From an uncultured Cellvibrio sp. (GTDB lineage Bacteria; Pseudomonadota; Gammaproteobacteria; Pseudomonadales; Cellvibrionaceae), in the NCBI GenBank assembly GCA_946886255.1, contig CAMPIG010000325.1, positions 1 to 5,592 of the forward strand: a stretch of DNA of 5,592 nt, in the 5' to 3' direction. Below, piece by piece: positions 1 through 5,592 of the stretch; within the stretch, counting starts at the first letter, position 1, and every line of letters starts with the position of its first letter. Both the position numbers and the translations under genes were made by a program. The notes under the pieces are model-generated. The model made no database searches and was not told where the DNA came from. It saw only the letters and a program-made list of their open reading frames with translations.

Positions 1-71
1 AGCGTTAAGTTGTGTAAATTACTGTTTGATCTGTCGCACCGCTATACGACATGGAATAAAGTCTTGCGGAC

Positions 72-77
72 TATAAT
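72..77 (+). promoter_or_regulatory. Possible -10 box upstream of the sugar operon
   Basis: A perfect TATAAT hexamer lies 58 bases before the first start codon. No good TTGACA-like -35 element is found 16-18 bases upstream of it (the sequence there reads ACATGG), and there is no extended TG motif. If it is real, the promoter would depend on an activator or use another -35 arrangement. The surrounding 1-135 stretch is AT-rich, contains no convincing open reading frame, and is the natural place for an operon promoter. Short arms such as TGTCG (32-36) with CGACA (47-51) are visible nearby but are too short to call an operator. Confidence 0.3.
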
Positions 78-135
78 TTGCCTGACAATATCCTCATTAC
101 AATAAATTCATCTGAAATCGCTTTGGAGAACGGCC

Positions 136-1194
136 ATGAAAACCCTCAAAGGTCCCGCAATATTTCTCGCGCAATTCTGTAGTGATGAAGCGCCCTTTAA
201 CTCCCTTGATACCATTGCCGCCTGGGCCAGCAGTTTGGGCTTCAAAGGTGTGCAGATTCCCACGTGGGATGGTCGCGTATTCGATTTGGAGCGTGCGGCG
301 ACCAGCATGGAATACTGCAATGAATTTAAATCTATCCTGGCCAAACATGACCTGGTAGTCACTGAATTATCCACGCATCTACAAGGCCAGTTAGTAGCCG
401 TGCATCCGGCTTACGACGAAATGTTCGATGGCTTCGCGCCGGAGTCGGTGCGTGGCAATCCTGTTGAACGCCAGAGGTGGGCGGTGAATCAGTTGATGCT
501 GGCCGCGCAAGCCAGTAAAAATCTTGGCTTGAATGCACACGCGACTTTCTCTGGCGCGTTGTTGTGGCCCTATTTATACCCCTGGCCGCAACGCCCTGCC
601 GGTTTGGTGGATACCGGCTTCCGTGAGCTGGCGGCGCGCTGGCTGCCGATTCTGGATGCGTTTGATGAAGCCGGTGTGGATGTGTGTTATGAAATCCATC
701 CTGGTGAAGACTTGCACGACGGTGCAACCTTCGAACGCTTTCTCGCCGCCGTTGAAGATCACCCGCGTTGTAATATCCTCTTCGATCCCAGCCATTTTGT
801 TTTACAACAACTGGATTACCTCGCGTTTATCGACCGCTATCACGACCGCATCAAGATGTTTCATGTGAAGGATGCGGAATTTAATCCCACCGCACAGCAA
901 GGCGTATACGGTGGTTATGAAAATTGGGTAGACCGTGCCGGACGTTTCCGTTCATTGGGGGATGGCCAGGTCGACTTCAAACAAATCTTCTCCAAATTCG
1001 CCGCTTACAATTATGAAGGCTGGGCGGTACTGGAATGGGAATGCTGCCTGAAGCATCCGGAAGATGGCGCGAAAGAAGGTGCAAAATTTATTCAGGAACA
1101 TATTATCCGTGTCACTGAAAAAGCGTTTGATGATTTTGCCAAAGGCGGTACCGATGAAGTGGCCAACCGTCGTATTCTCGGTTTAAAAATTTAA
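136..1194 (+). CDS. Sugar phosphate isomerase/epimerase family protein (xylose isomerase-like TIM barrel)
   Basis: This 352-residue cytosolic protein belongs to the AP-endonuclease-2/xylose-isomerase-like TIM-barrel superfamily, which performs metal-dependent isomerisation, epimerisation or dehydration of sugars and keto-sugars. The four metal ligands of the family can be placed: E186 in YEIHPGE, D217 in FDPSH, H243 in FHVKD and E300 in VLEWE. H188 and H220 are accompanying conserved histidines. The GDGQVDF stretch (275-281) before the last barrel strands is also typical of the family. The protein is longer than many members (about 260-300 residues). The extra length lies in a segment around residues 82-112 and in a C-terminal extension after residue 305. 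The ATG at 136 has a good ribosome site, GGAG at 125-128, with 7 bases between. It is the first gene of an operon with an oxidoreductase and a transporter, which supports a role in sugar catabolism. No signal peptide is seen. The substrate is unknown. Related TIM-barrel proteins include 3-keto-sugar epimerases, hydroxypyruvate isomerase and C-glycoside-cleaving subunits, and the sequence alone does not decide between them. Confidence 0.9.
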   Translation: MKTLKGPAIFLAQFCSDEAPFNSLDTIAAWASSLGFKGVQIPTWDGRVFDLERAATSMEYCNEFKSILAKHDLVVTELSTHLQGQLVAVHPAYDEMFDGFAPESVRGNPVERQRWAVNQLMLAAQASKNLGLNAHATFSGALLWPYLYPWPQRPAGLVDTGFRELAARWLPILDAFDEAGVDVCYEIHPGEDLHDGATFERFLAAVEDHPRCNILFDPSHFVLQQLDYLAFIDRYHDRIKMFHVKDAEFNPTAQQGVYGGYENWVDRAGRFRSLGDGQVDFKQIFSKFAAYNYEGWAVLEWECCLKHPEDGAKEGAKFIQEHIIRVTEKAFDDFAKGGTDEVANRRILGLKI

Positions 1195-1205
1195 TGCGCG
1201 TGCGT

Positions 1206-1226
1206 CCTGCATGGAGAGCATGCAGG
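1206..1226 (+). other. Intercistronic RNA hairpin
   Basis: Perfect 8-bp arms CCTGCATG (1206-1213) and CATGCAGG (1219-1226) flank a GAGAG loop, 11 bases after the stop codon of the isomerase gene. Only CATTTT follows, so it is not a standard intrinsic terminator. It probably acts as a 3'-end stabiliser or weak attenuator between the first two operon genes. The upstream ATG at 1211, in frame with the next gene, lies inside this stem, which argues against its use as a start. Confidence 0.5.
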
Positions 1227-1247
1227 CATTTTCCACAACACACAAAA

Positions 1248-1252
1248 GAAGA
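1248..1252 (+). promoter_or_regulatory. Ribosome binding site that sets the oxidoreductase start
   Basis: GAAGA (within AAAAGAAGA) lies 6 bases before the ATG at 1259. It is only a moderate Shine-Dalgarno match. It still favours 1259 over the in-frame ATG at 1211, whose upstream sequence has no purine-rich site and which sits in a hairpin stem. Starting at 1259 also places the dinucleotide-binding glycine motif near residue 12, as expected in this family. Confidence 0.6.
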
Positions 1253-1258
1253 TTCACA

Positions 1259-2401
1259 ATGACAACTCCAAAAATTCGATACGCAATGGTTGGCGGTGGT
1301 CGCGGTGCTTTTATCGGTGCAGTGCATCGTATTGCGGCGCGGATAGACGACCGCTTTGAATTAGTTGCCGGCGCACTCTCATCCAAACCGGATATCGCAC
1401 AGGCTTCCGCAGCGGATTTACACATTGCTGCCGATCGCGCTTATACCTCTTATGAAGACATGATTCGCGCGGAAAAAAATCGCCCGGATGGTGCGCAGGT
1501 CGTCGTCATCGTTACGCCGAACCACATGCACTTTCCCGTGGCGAAAGCCTGCCTTGAAGCGGGTATGGATGTGATCTGCGACAAGCCGGTGACGCGCACC
1601 CTTGAAGAAGCGCTGGAGCTGGAAAAACTCGTGCAGTCCTCGGGTTGCTTTTTCGGTTTGACGCACAACTACAGCGGTTATCCACTGGTACGCTATGCAC
1701 GCGAACTGGTTGCCCAAGGTAAACTGGGCAAGTTGCGTGTAGTGCAGGTGGAGTATCCGCAAGAGTGGCTCACTGAAGCTGCCGACGATGACAACAAACA
1801 AGCATCCTGGCGCACTGATCCCGCGCGCTCTGGCCTGGCTGGTTGTCTCGGTGATATCGGCACCCATGCATTTCAACTCGCCCGTTTTATCACGCAACAA
1901 AAAGTGGAAACTGTGTGTGCGGATCTGGCCAGTTTTGTGGAAGGCCGCCCGGTGGATGACAACGTGCATGTACTGCTGCGTTTTGCCGAAGGCGCCAAAG
2001 GTATGTTGTGGAGCAGCCAGGTTGCTCCTGGTTGTGAAAACGGTTTGCGCATTCGCGTCTACGGCGAAAAAGCCGGCATCGAATGGGCGCAGGAAACTCC
2101 CAACGAATTATGGTTCTGTGAATTAAACAAGCCGCGCCAGCGCGTTACCCGTCGCGGTGATATCGGCAGTGACGTAGCGGCGCGCGGTATGCGTACACCG
2201 GGTGGTCATCCGGAAGGTTACCTCGAAGGTTTTGCCAATTTATATCAGGACTTTGCTGATATCCTTCTGGCGCGTCAGCAAGGCAAAACCCATGAGATGC
2301 AAGCCTGGGTGCCCGGTATCGAAACCGGTGTTGAAGGTATGCGTTTTATTCAGGCCGTGCTACATTCATCCTGCGCAAACGGTACCTGGACAGCACTGTA
2401 A
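1259..2401 (+). CDS. Gfo/Idh/MocA family oxidoreductase
   Basis: This 380-residue cytosolic NAD(P)-dependent dehydrogenase probably oxidises a sugar, glycoside or polyol, or reduces the matching keto-sugar. The N-terminal Rossmann fold begins with VGGGRGAFIG (residues 11-20), the glycine-rich nucleotide loop. VIVTPNHMHFPVAKACLEAG (84-103) and CDKP (107-110) follow, where K109 is the family's catalytic lysine; this protein has DKP where most have EKP. The C-terminal sugar-binding domain contains GDIGTH (198-203), and D199 and H203 match the usual catalytic Asp/His pair. Length and domain order are normal and no residue is missing. The in-frame extension to 1211 would add 16 residues (MESMQAFSTTHKRRFT) with no family character, so it is rejected. 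The gene follows the TIM-barrel gene by 64 bases and precedes a transporter by 117 bases, all on one strand. That pairing recurs in pathways that work through keto-sugar intermediates, but the substrate and the nucleotide preference cannot be assigned here. Confidence 0.92.
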   Translation: MTTPKIRYAMVGGGRGAFIGAVHRIAARIDDRFELVAGALSSKPDIAQASAADLHIAADRAYTSYEDMIRAEKNRPDGAQVVVIVTPNHMHFPVAKACLEAGMDVICDKPVTRTLEEALELEKLVQSSGCFFGLTHNYSGYPLVRYARELVAQGKLGKLRVVQVEYPQEWLTEAADDDNKQASWRTDPARSGLAGCLGDIGTHAFQLARFITQQKVETVCADLASFVEGRPVDDNVHVLLRFAEGAKGMLWSSQVAPGCENGLRIRVYGEKAGIEWAQETPNELWFCELNKPRQRVTRRGDIGSDVAARGMRTPGGHPEGYLEGFANLYQDFADILLARQQGKTHEMQAWVPGIETGVEGMRFIQAVLHSSCANGTWTAL

Positions 2402-2416
2402 CCTGTGTGCTTATAA

Positions 2417-2452
2417 CGAGCGGGGTGATGCAAAGCGCGCGCGCCCCGTTTG
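2417..2452 (+). other. GC-rich hairpin between oxidoreductase and transporter genes
   Basis: The arms 2417-2425 (CGAGCGGGG) and 2444-2452 (CCCCGTTTG) can form nine pairs, two of them G-U, around an 18-base loop containing a GCGCGCGC run. It starts 15 bases after the stop codon. The following sequence (ATGTCGTAAG) lacks a U tract, so full intrinsic termination is unlikely. It could stabilise the upstream message or reduce read-through into the transporter gene. The remaining 66 bases before the transporter show no clear promoter. Confidence 0.4.
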
Positions 2453-2518
2453 ATGTCGTAAGCCAAGATTCATGAATCACCAACATAACATCGTCACAAC
2501 AATAATCAGGTAAACGCT

Positions 2519-3739
2519 ATGGTTAATACCGTTAATCCCTCACGAATTTTCAATGCGAGTTGTATCGCACTGATTGTTACTGCCATGACCTTCGCTATTC
2601 GCGCGGGTATTCTTAACGACCTCAGCCTCAGCTTTGATCTCAACAACCGGCAGCTCGGCTGGATCAACGGAATGGCATTTGCCGGCTTTCCGGTAGCAAT
2701 GATGTTCGGTGGTTTGATCTATAATTATCTGGGCGCAAAAAAATTAATGTACCTGGCATTTATTTGCCACCTGCTTGGTCTGGTGTTAACCATGACCGCC
2801 ACCGGTTTCTGGACTTTATTGTTATCCAGTTTCTTCATCGGTTTTGCTAATGGTTCAGTGGAAGCAGCGTGTAATCCGTTGATTGCGGACATGTACCATA
2901 CGCGCAAAACCGCCATGCTGAATAAATTCCACGTGTGGTTCCCCGGCGGTATTGTAATCGGTGCCCTGGTGTCCGCAGCGATGACCAAGATGGGGCTGGG
3001 CTGGCAATTGCAAATTGCAGTGATGATTATTCCTACCATCATCTACGGTGTCATGATTTTTGGTCATCCTTTCCCGACGACAGCGAACTCCGAAACCTCC
3101 ACCGCAACCAATATTCGTGCGCTTTTCTCGCCGTTATTTATCTTTATGTGTTTCTGTATGACGCTTACCGCTGCCTCGGAGTTTGGCACAACCCAGTGGG
3201 CAGAATTAATCTTCGGCGCATCCGGCGCGCATCCGATGTTGTTCCTGGCTTTGGTTACCGGTGTGATGGCTCTGGGGCGTTATTTTGCGGGCCCCATCGT
3301 TGAAGCCTTTAATGCCGTGGGTGTTTTGCTGATGTCGGCGATTGTTACTACGATCGGTATTTTTTTGCTGAGCACGGCGTCGGGTGTGATGGTCTATATT
3401 TCCGCGGTCGTGTTTGCTTTGGGGGTTACTTACTTCTGGCCGACCATGATCGGGTTTATCAGCGAATACCAACCTAAAACCGGTGCTTTGGGTATGTCGT
3501 TGATTGGCGGGGCGGGTATGTTTTCCATGTTTATCTGGAATCCGGTTATTGGCCGCTGGCTCGATGATGCAAAAGCAGAGGCTATCGCCAGTGGCGTAAC
3601 CACCGAGGTGGTCGAAGTGGCGGCAGGGCAGGCTACTTTGCAAAATCTGGCCTTGTTCCCGGCATTTCTGATTCTGGCATTTGGTCTGCTGTTCTTTATG
3701 CGGCACAAGCTTGAGCGTCAGGTTCACGCAACGGAATAA
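2519..3739 (+). CDS. MFS transporter, probable sugar importer
   Basis: This 406-residue inner-membrane protein has about twelve hydrophobic helices, approximately at 10-30, 47-69, 75-93, 97-116, 134-155, 163-182, 203-221, 238-257, 263-285, 288-308, 322-345 and 376-396. The loop between helices 2 and 3 (GGLIYNYLGAKKLM, 64-77) is a degenerate MFS signature with GAKK in place of the usual GRRK. HVWFPGGIVIG (138-148) in helix 5 resembles the HAFFG-type region of FHS/FucP-like sugar:proton symporters. TYFWPTMIGF (304-313) is a typical helix 10 segment. A hydrophilic, acid-rich loop of about 27 residues (349-375) separates helices 11 and 12. The ATG at 2519 follows CAGG (2507-2510) by 8 bases. As the last gene of an operon with a sugar dehydrogenase and a TIM-barrel isomerase, it most likely imports their substrate. 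Substrate and coupling ion are inferred, not shown. It is followed after 50 bases by a strong terminator. Confidence 0.88.
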   Translation: MVNTVNPSRIFNASCIALIVTAMTFAIRAGILNDLSLSFDLNNRQLGWINGMAFAGFPVAMMFGGLIYNYLGAKKLMYLAFICHLLGLVLTMTATGFWTLLLSSFFIGFANGSVEAACNPLIADMYHTRKTAMLNKFHVWFPGGIVIGALVSAAMTKMGLGWQLQIAVMIIPTIIYGVMIFGHPFPTTANSETSTATNIRALFSPLFIFMCFCMTLTAASEFGTTQWAELIFGASGAHPMLFLALVTGVMALGRYFAGPIVEAFNAVGVLLMSAIVTTIGIFLLSTASGVMVYISAVVFALGVTYFWPTMIGFISEYQPKTGALGMSLIGGAGMFSMFIWNPVIGRWLDDAKAEAIASGVTTEVVEVAAGQATLQNLALFPAFLILAFGLLFFMRHKLERQVHATE

Positions 3740-3789
3740 GTCAGCGTAAATTCTTAACGGCGCATAAATAAGTGCGTCATACAACTGAT

Positions 3790-3825
3790 AAAGGCGATAA
3801 CATCCGGTATGTTATCGCCTTTTTT
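3790..3825 (+). terminator. Rho-independent terminator of the sugar operon
   Basis: A 14-bp perfect stem (3790-3803 paired with 3809-3822, core GGCGATAACAT/ATGTTATCGCC) closes a five-base CCGGT loop and runs into six T residues (3820-3825). It lies 50 bases after the transporter stop codon and cleanly separates the operon from the next + strand gene. The outer stem pairs A residues with the T tract, so it may also stop transcripts arriving on the minus strand. Confidence 0.93.
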
Positions 3826-3922
3826 AATGGGCAACTTTAATGCATGGACGAGCTGATGATCATGAGTGCAACACAAGGCTATAAAAAAATCACTTTTTAT
3901 TGACCCGAATGTATACCTGACG

Positions 3923-3930
3923 AAAGGGGA
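3923..3930 (+). promoter_or_regulatory. Ribosome binding site for the DUF5924 gene
   Basis: AAAGGGGA is the only good purine-rich Shine-Dalgarno candidate before this gene. It lies 13 bases before the ATG at 3944 and 16 before a second ATG at 3947, which is longer than ideal. Later in-frame ATGs at 3971, 3986 and 3995 have no comparable site. The start at 3944 is therefore preferred but not certain. The leader between the terminator and here (3826-3922) is AT-rich and includes TATAAA at 3880-3885, without a matching -35. Confidence 0.5.
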
Positions 3931-3943
3931 TTGAATAGACTCG

Positions 3944-5446
3944 ATGATGCGACCCTTGGTAGCAAGCTCGATGAACTTCACCAAGATGCTGGTGATGCGA
4001 TGCATTGCGCTGGTTACCCGTTTTCCATGGGCAGTGGCGATCTTTGGCTTCGTGTCCGGCGTGGCCAGTTTTTTGTTAGTCGAACGGGAGCAGGAAAAAT
4101 TTGCCCAGATGGTGTCGGCATTGATGCTGCTCAGTTGGGGCTGGCTGGCGTTGGAAAACTTATTGCAGCGCAGTGTGTCATCCTGGTTTGGTTTTAAACT
4201 GCCGCCGCCATTATTGAGTTTCGCCACGCAGTTAGTGCATCAGGAAAGTTTGTTTTTCGTGGTCCCCTTTTTCTTCATCACCACGGTGTGGAACGGCGGA
4301 CAAATGGTGTTTACCTCGCTGTTGATCATCGCCGCATTTGTTTCTATCGTTGACCCTATTTATTATCGCTGGCTGGCCGCCAAACGCTGGCTGTATTTTA
4401 TCTTTCATGGCATGACGTTGTTTGCCGTCTTGCTCACGGCCTTACCGATCATCTTTCAATTACCCACACCAAAAAGTTATTTGTTATCGCTAGGCATCGC
4501 CATACTTCTCTCCTTGCCGGGAATCGTGCGGGCCTTGCCGTTTAATTGGTGGAAGCGCAGCTTGCTAACACTAACCGGCATTGTGGTTGTGGCAACTATC
4601 GGCGTGTCAGTGCGCGCCTGGATCCCTCCAGCCACACTGCGCTTGACCGAGGTTGCTGTGACAGACCGTATTGATGACCGCAGTCGATCACCGGAAAATT
4701 CTCTAAAAGTCATTAATGTGGATCAACTGCGTGAGGGGCTTTATGCCTATACAGCTATTCGTGCACCACGTGGGTTAAATGAACGCATCTATCATGTGTG
4801 GCGGCGCAATGGTCGCATCGTAGATAAAATTGCACTTGATATCAGCGGTGGGCGTGAGGCCGGCTATCGTGCCTGGACCCACAAATTAAACTTTCCTCCC
4901 TATCCCAGCGGCCGCTGGCAAATTCATGTGGTTACCGAAGCGAATCAGGTCATTGGTATCTTGCGGTTTCAGGTAGTTGAATCAACGGACGAGGTCACTG
5001 TTGAAGAGGATGATATGAGTCCGATGGAGAAGATTCGCACGGTGCTGCCGGAAGATCTGGTTCCGCTTGAGCAACTGGGTGGTGACGATAAGCAATCAGA
5101 TACTGATGGTGAGGAAGAGGCGACAGATATCGCTGAGGAAAATATATCGGGAGAAAATGAATCCCAAGAAGAAAACGACACGCCTGAAAATAATGATATT
5201 CCTGAATCAATTAATACTTCTGAAGAAAATCATGAGCTGATAGATCCTGTTGATAAACCTGCACAAGAGCCTGAAGGCTCACAGGAAGAGGTACCGGCGG
5301 ATGAGCAAGTGGATTCATCCAATGAAGAAATAGAAGAGACTATTCAGCAAGAGCCAGATCAGGAAAAAATAGAGCAGGATTCAGTGGAAGGAGAATCTAT
5401 AACATCGTCGGAAAGCTCTGGATCTTCCTCGGAGAAAAAAGAATAA
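3944..5446 (+). CDS. DUF5924 family membrane protein with DUF2914 domain and long acidic tail
   Basis: This 500-residue protein is of unknown function. Residues 1-226 form about seven membrane helices (near 28-45, 53-71, 103-117, 121-137, 150-171, 178-195 and 206-226) with features I associate with DUF5924, such as PWAVAIFGFVSG, VHQESLFFVVPFF and DPIYYRWLAAKRWL. Residues about 255-346 form a DUF2914 domain, with HVWRRNGRIVDKIALDI, GYRAWTHK and the closing GRWQIHVVTEANQVIGILRF. The loops carrying Arg/Lys (143-148, 196-205) suggest that the odd-numbered ends face the cytoplasm, which places DUF2914 and the tail in the periplasm. Residues 351-500 are highly acidic: I count 52 Asp/Glu against 7 Lys/Arg in 150 residues. 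They are low in hydrophobic residues and probably disordered. DNA for the tail is about 41% GC (5101-5400), against about 50% for the body. The start could also be at residue 10 or 15, because relatives as I recall them have a short N terminus before the RFPW motif. It is transcribed separately from the sugar operon. Confidence 0.85.
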   Translation: MMRPLVASSMNFTKMLVMRCIALVTRFPWAVAIFGFVSGVASFLLVEREQEKFAQMVSALMLLSWGWLALENLLQRSVSSWFGFKLPPPLLSFATQLVHQESLFFVVPFFFITTVWNGGQMVFTSLLIIAAFVSIVDPIYYRWLAAKRWLYFIFHGMTLFAVLLTALPIIFQLPTPKSYLLSLGIAILLSLPGIVRALPFNWWKRSLLTLTGIVVVATIGVSVRAWIPPATLRLTEVAVTDRIDDRSRSPENSLKVINVDQLREGLYAYTAIRAPRGLNERIYHVWRRNGRIVDKIALDISGGREAGYRAWTHKLNFPPYPSGRWQIHVVTEANQVIGILRFQVVESTDEVTVEEDDMSPMEKIRTVLPEDLVPLEQLGGDDKQSDTDGEEEATDIAEENISGENESQEENDTPENNDIPESINTSEENHELIDPVDKPAQEPEGSQEEVPADEQVDSSNEEIEETIQQEPDQEKIEQDSVEGESITSSESSGSSSEKKE

Positions 5447-5455
5447 ATAAGCGTT

Positions 5456-5496
5456 TGCTTTGGATGGCCTCTATTAATTCAAAGCCATCCAAAGCA
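5456..5496. terminator. Hairpin between convergent genes, possible bidirectional terminator
   Basis: Perfect 13-bp arms TGCTTTGGATGGC (5456-5468) and GCCATCCAAAGCA (5484-5496) flank a 15-base AT-rich loop. The hairpin lies in the 59-base gap between two convergent stop codons, the usual place for a shared terminator. Neither side has a real U tract: CGAGGAAAAC follows on the + strand, and AAACGCTTATTTATTC follows on the minus strand. It may act as a 3'-end stabiliser or a weak or Rho-assisted terminator instead. Confidence 0.6.
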
Positions 5497-5505
5497 CGAG
5501 GAAAA

Positions 5506-5592
5506 CTAGCGACCTCTACTCAATACCCGCTGCATGGCGATAAAACAAAACAGCAACACGCCGATCACGATCTTGGTCCACCAGCTACTTAA
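5506..5592 (-). CDS. C-terminal end of an unidentified membrane protein (partial)
   Basis: Reading the minus strand from the window edge gives 28 codons and a TAG stop (complement of CTA at 5506-5508). The peptide contains WWTKIVIGVLLFCFIAMQRV and ends in LSRGR. It is a hydrophobic stretch with aromatic residues at its front edge and a basic tail, like a single C-terminal transmembrane helix with a cytoplasmic end. The start lies outside the window, so length and family cannot be given. The frame is supported by being open to the edge, by its membrane-helix pattern, and by the convergent hairpin just beyond its stop. It could be a small one-helix protein or the last helix of a larger one. Confidence 0.55.
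   Translation of the reverse strand, partial: LSSWWTKIVIGVLLFCFIAMQRVLSRGR

Noticed and set aside
1211..1258. In-frame upstream ATG extending the oxidoreductase by 16 residues
   Set aside because: It has no ribosome site, lies inside a hairpin stem, and adds sequence ahead of the normal Rossmann start that has no family character.
1418..1969. Minus-strand open frame of 183 codons opposite the oxidoreductase
   Set aside because: The + strand frame carries the full set of family motifs. The antisense peptide has none.
2467..2478. Perfect 12-base palindrome GATTCATGAATC upstream of the transporter
   Set aside because: About one such palindrome is expected by chance in a window of this size. 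There is no second copy or adjacent promoter to support an operator.
3206..3784. Minus-strand open frame of 192 codons opposite the transporter
   Set aside because: It is rich in His, Gln, Asn and Arg, as expected from the antisense of a membrane-protein gene, and shows no domain.
3881..3900. AT-rich inverted repeat ATAAAAA/TTTTTAT in the leader of the DUF5924 gene
   Set aside because: Seven A/T pairs make a weak stem that is common in AT-rich leaders. No terminator or operator pattern accompanies it.
3754..4227. Minus-strand open frame of 157 codons over the terminator and the DUF5924 start
   Set aside because: It runs through a strong terminator and over a well-supported + strand gene. 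The peptide has no recognisable domain or ribosome site.

Overview
The window looks like chromosomal DNA from a gammaproteobacterium of the Cellvibrio/Pseudomonas type. This is inferred from a roughly 50% GC composition, from the DUF5924/DUF2914 membrane protein, whose relatives I associate with Pseudomonas and Cellvibrionaceae, and from the style of the sugar genes. No database search was possible, so the taxon is a guess at order level. I see no mobile element, phage gene, CRISPR array, tRNA or rRNA.

Region 1 (about 1-3825, + strand) is a three-gene carbohydrate-catabolism operon. It begins with a short upstream region holding a possible -10 box. It then encodes a TIM-barrel sugar isomerase/epimerase-like protein (136-1194), a Gfo/Idh/MocA NAD(P)-dependent sugar or polyol oxidoreductase (1259-2401) and a 12-helix major facilitator transporter (2519-3739). 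A textbook intrinsic terminator at 3790-3825 closes it. The gaps of 64 and 117 bases between the genes each hold a hairpin without a proper U tract, which suggests RNA processing, stabilisation or partial attenuation inside one transcript. The simplest reading is that the transporter brings in a sugar or sugar derivative, the dehydrogenase oxidises or reduces it as a keto-sugar, and the metal-dependent TIM-barrel enzyme isomerises, epimerises or cleaves the product. The exact substrate cannot be read from the sequence.

Region 2 (3826-5592) is a separate unit. A 500-residue membrane protein (3944-5446) has a seven-helix DUF5924 region, a DUF2914 domain and an exceptionally acidic, probably disordered tail of about 150 residues. 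It converges on the end of a minus-strand gene (5506-5592, cut by the window edge) that ends in a transmembrane helix. A 13-bp perfect hairpin lies between the two stop codons.

No clearly new biological system is visible. The points most worth a second look are the acidic tail of the DUF5924 protein and the unassigned substrate of the isomerase/dehydrogenase/transporter trio.
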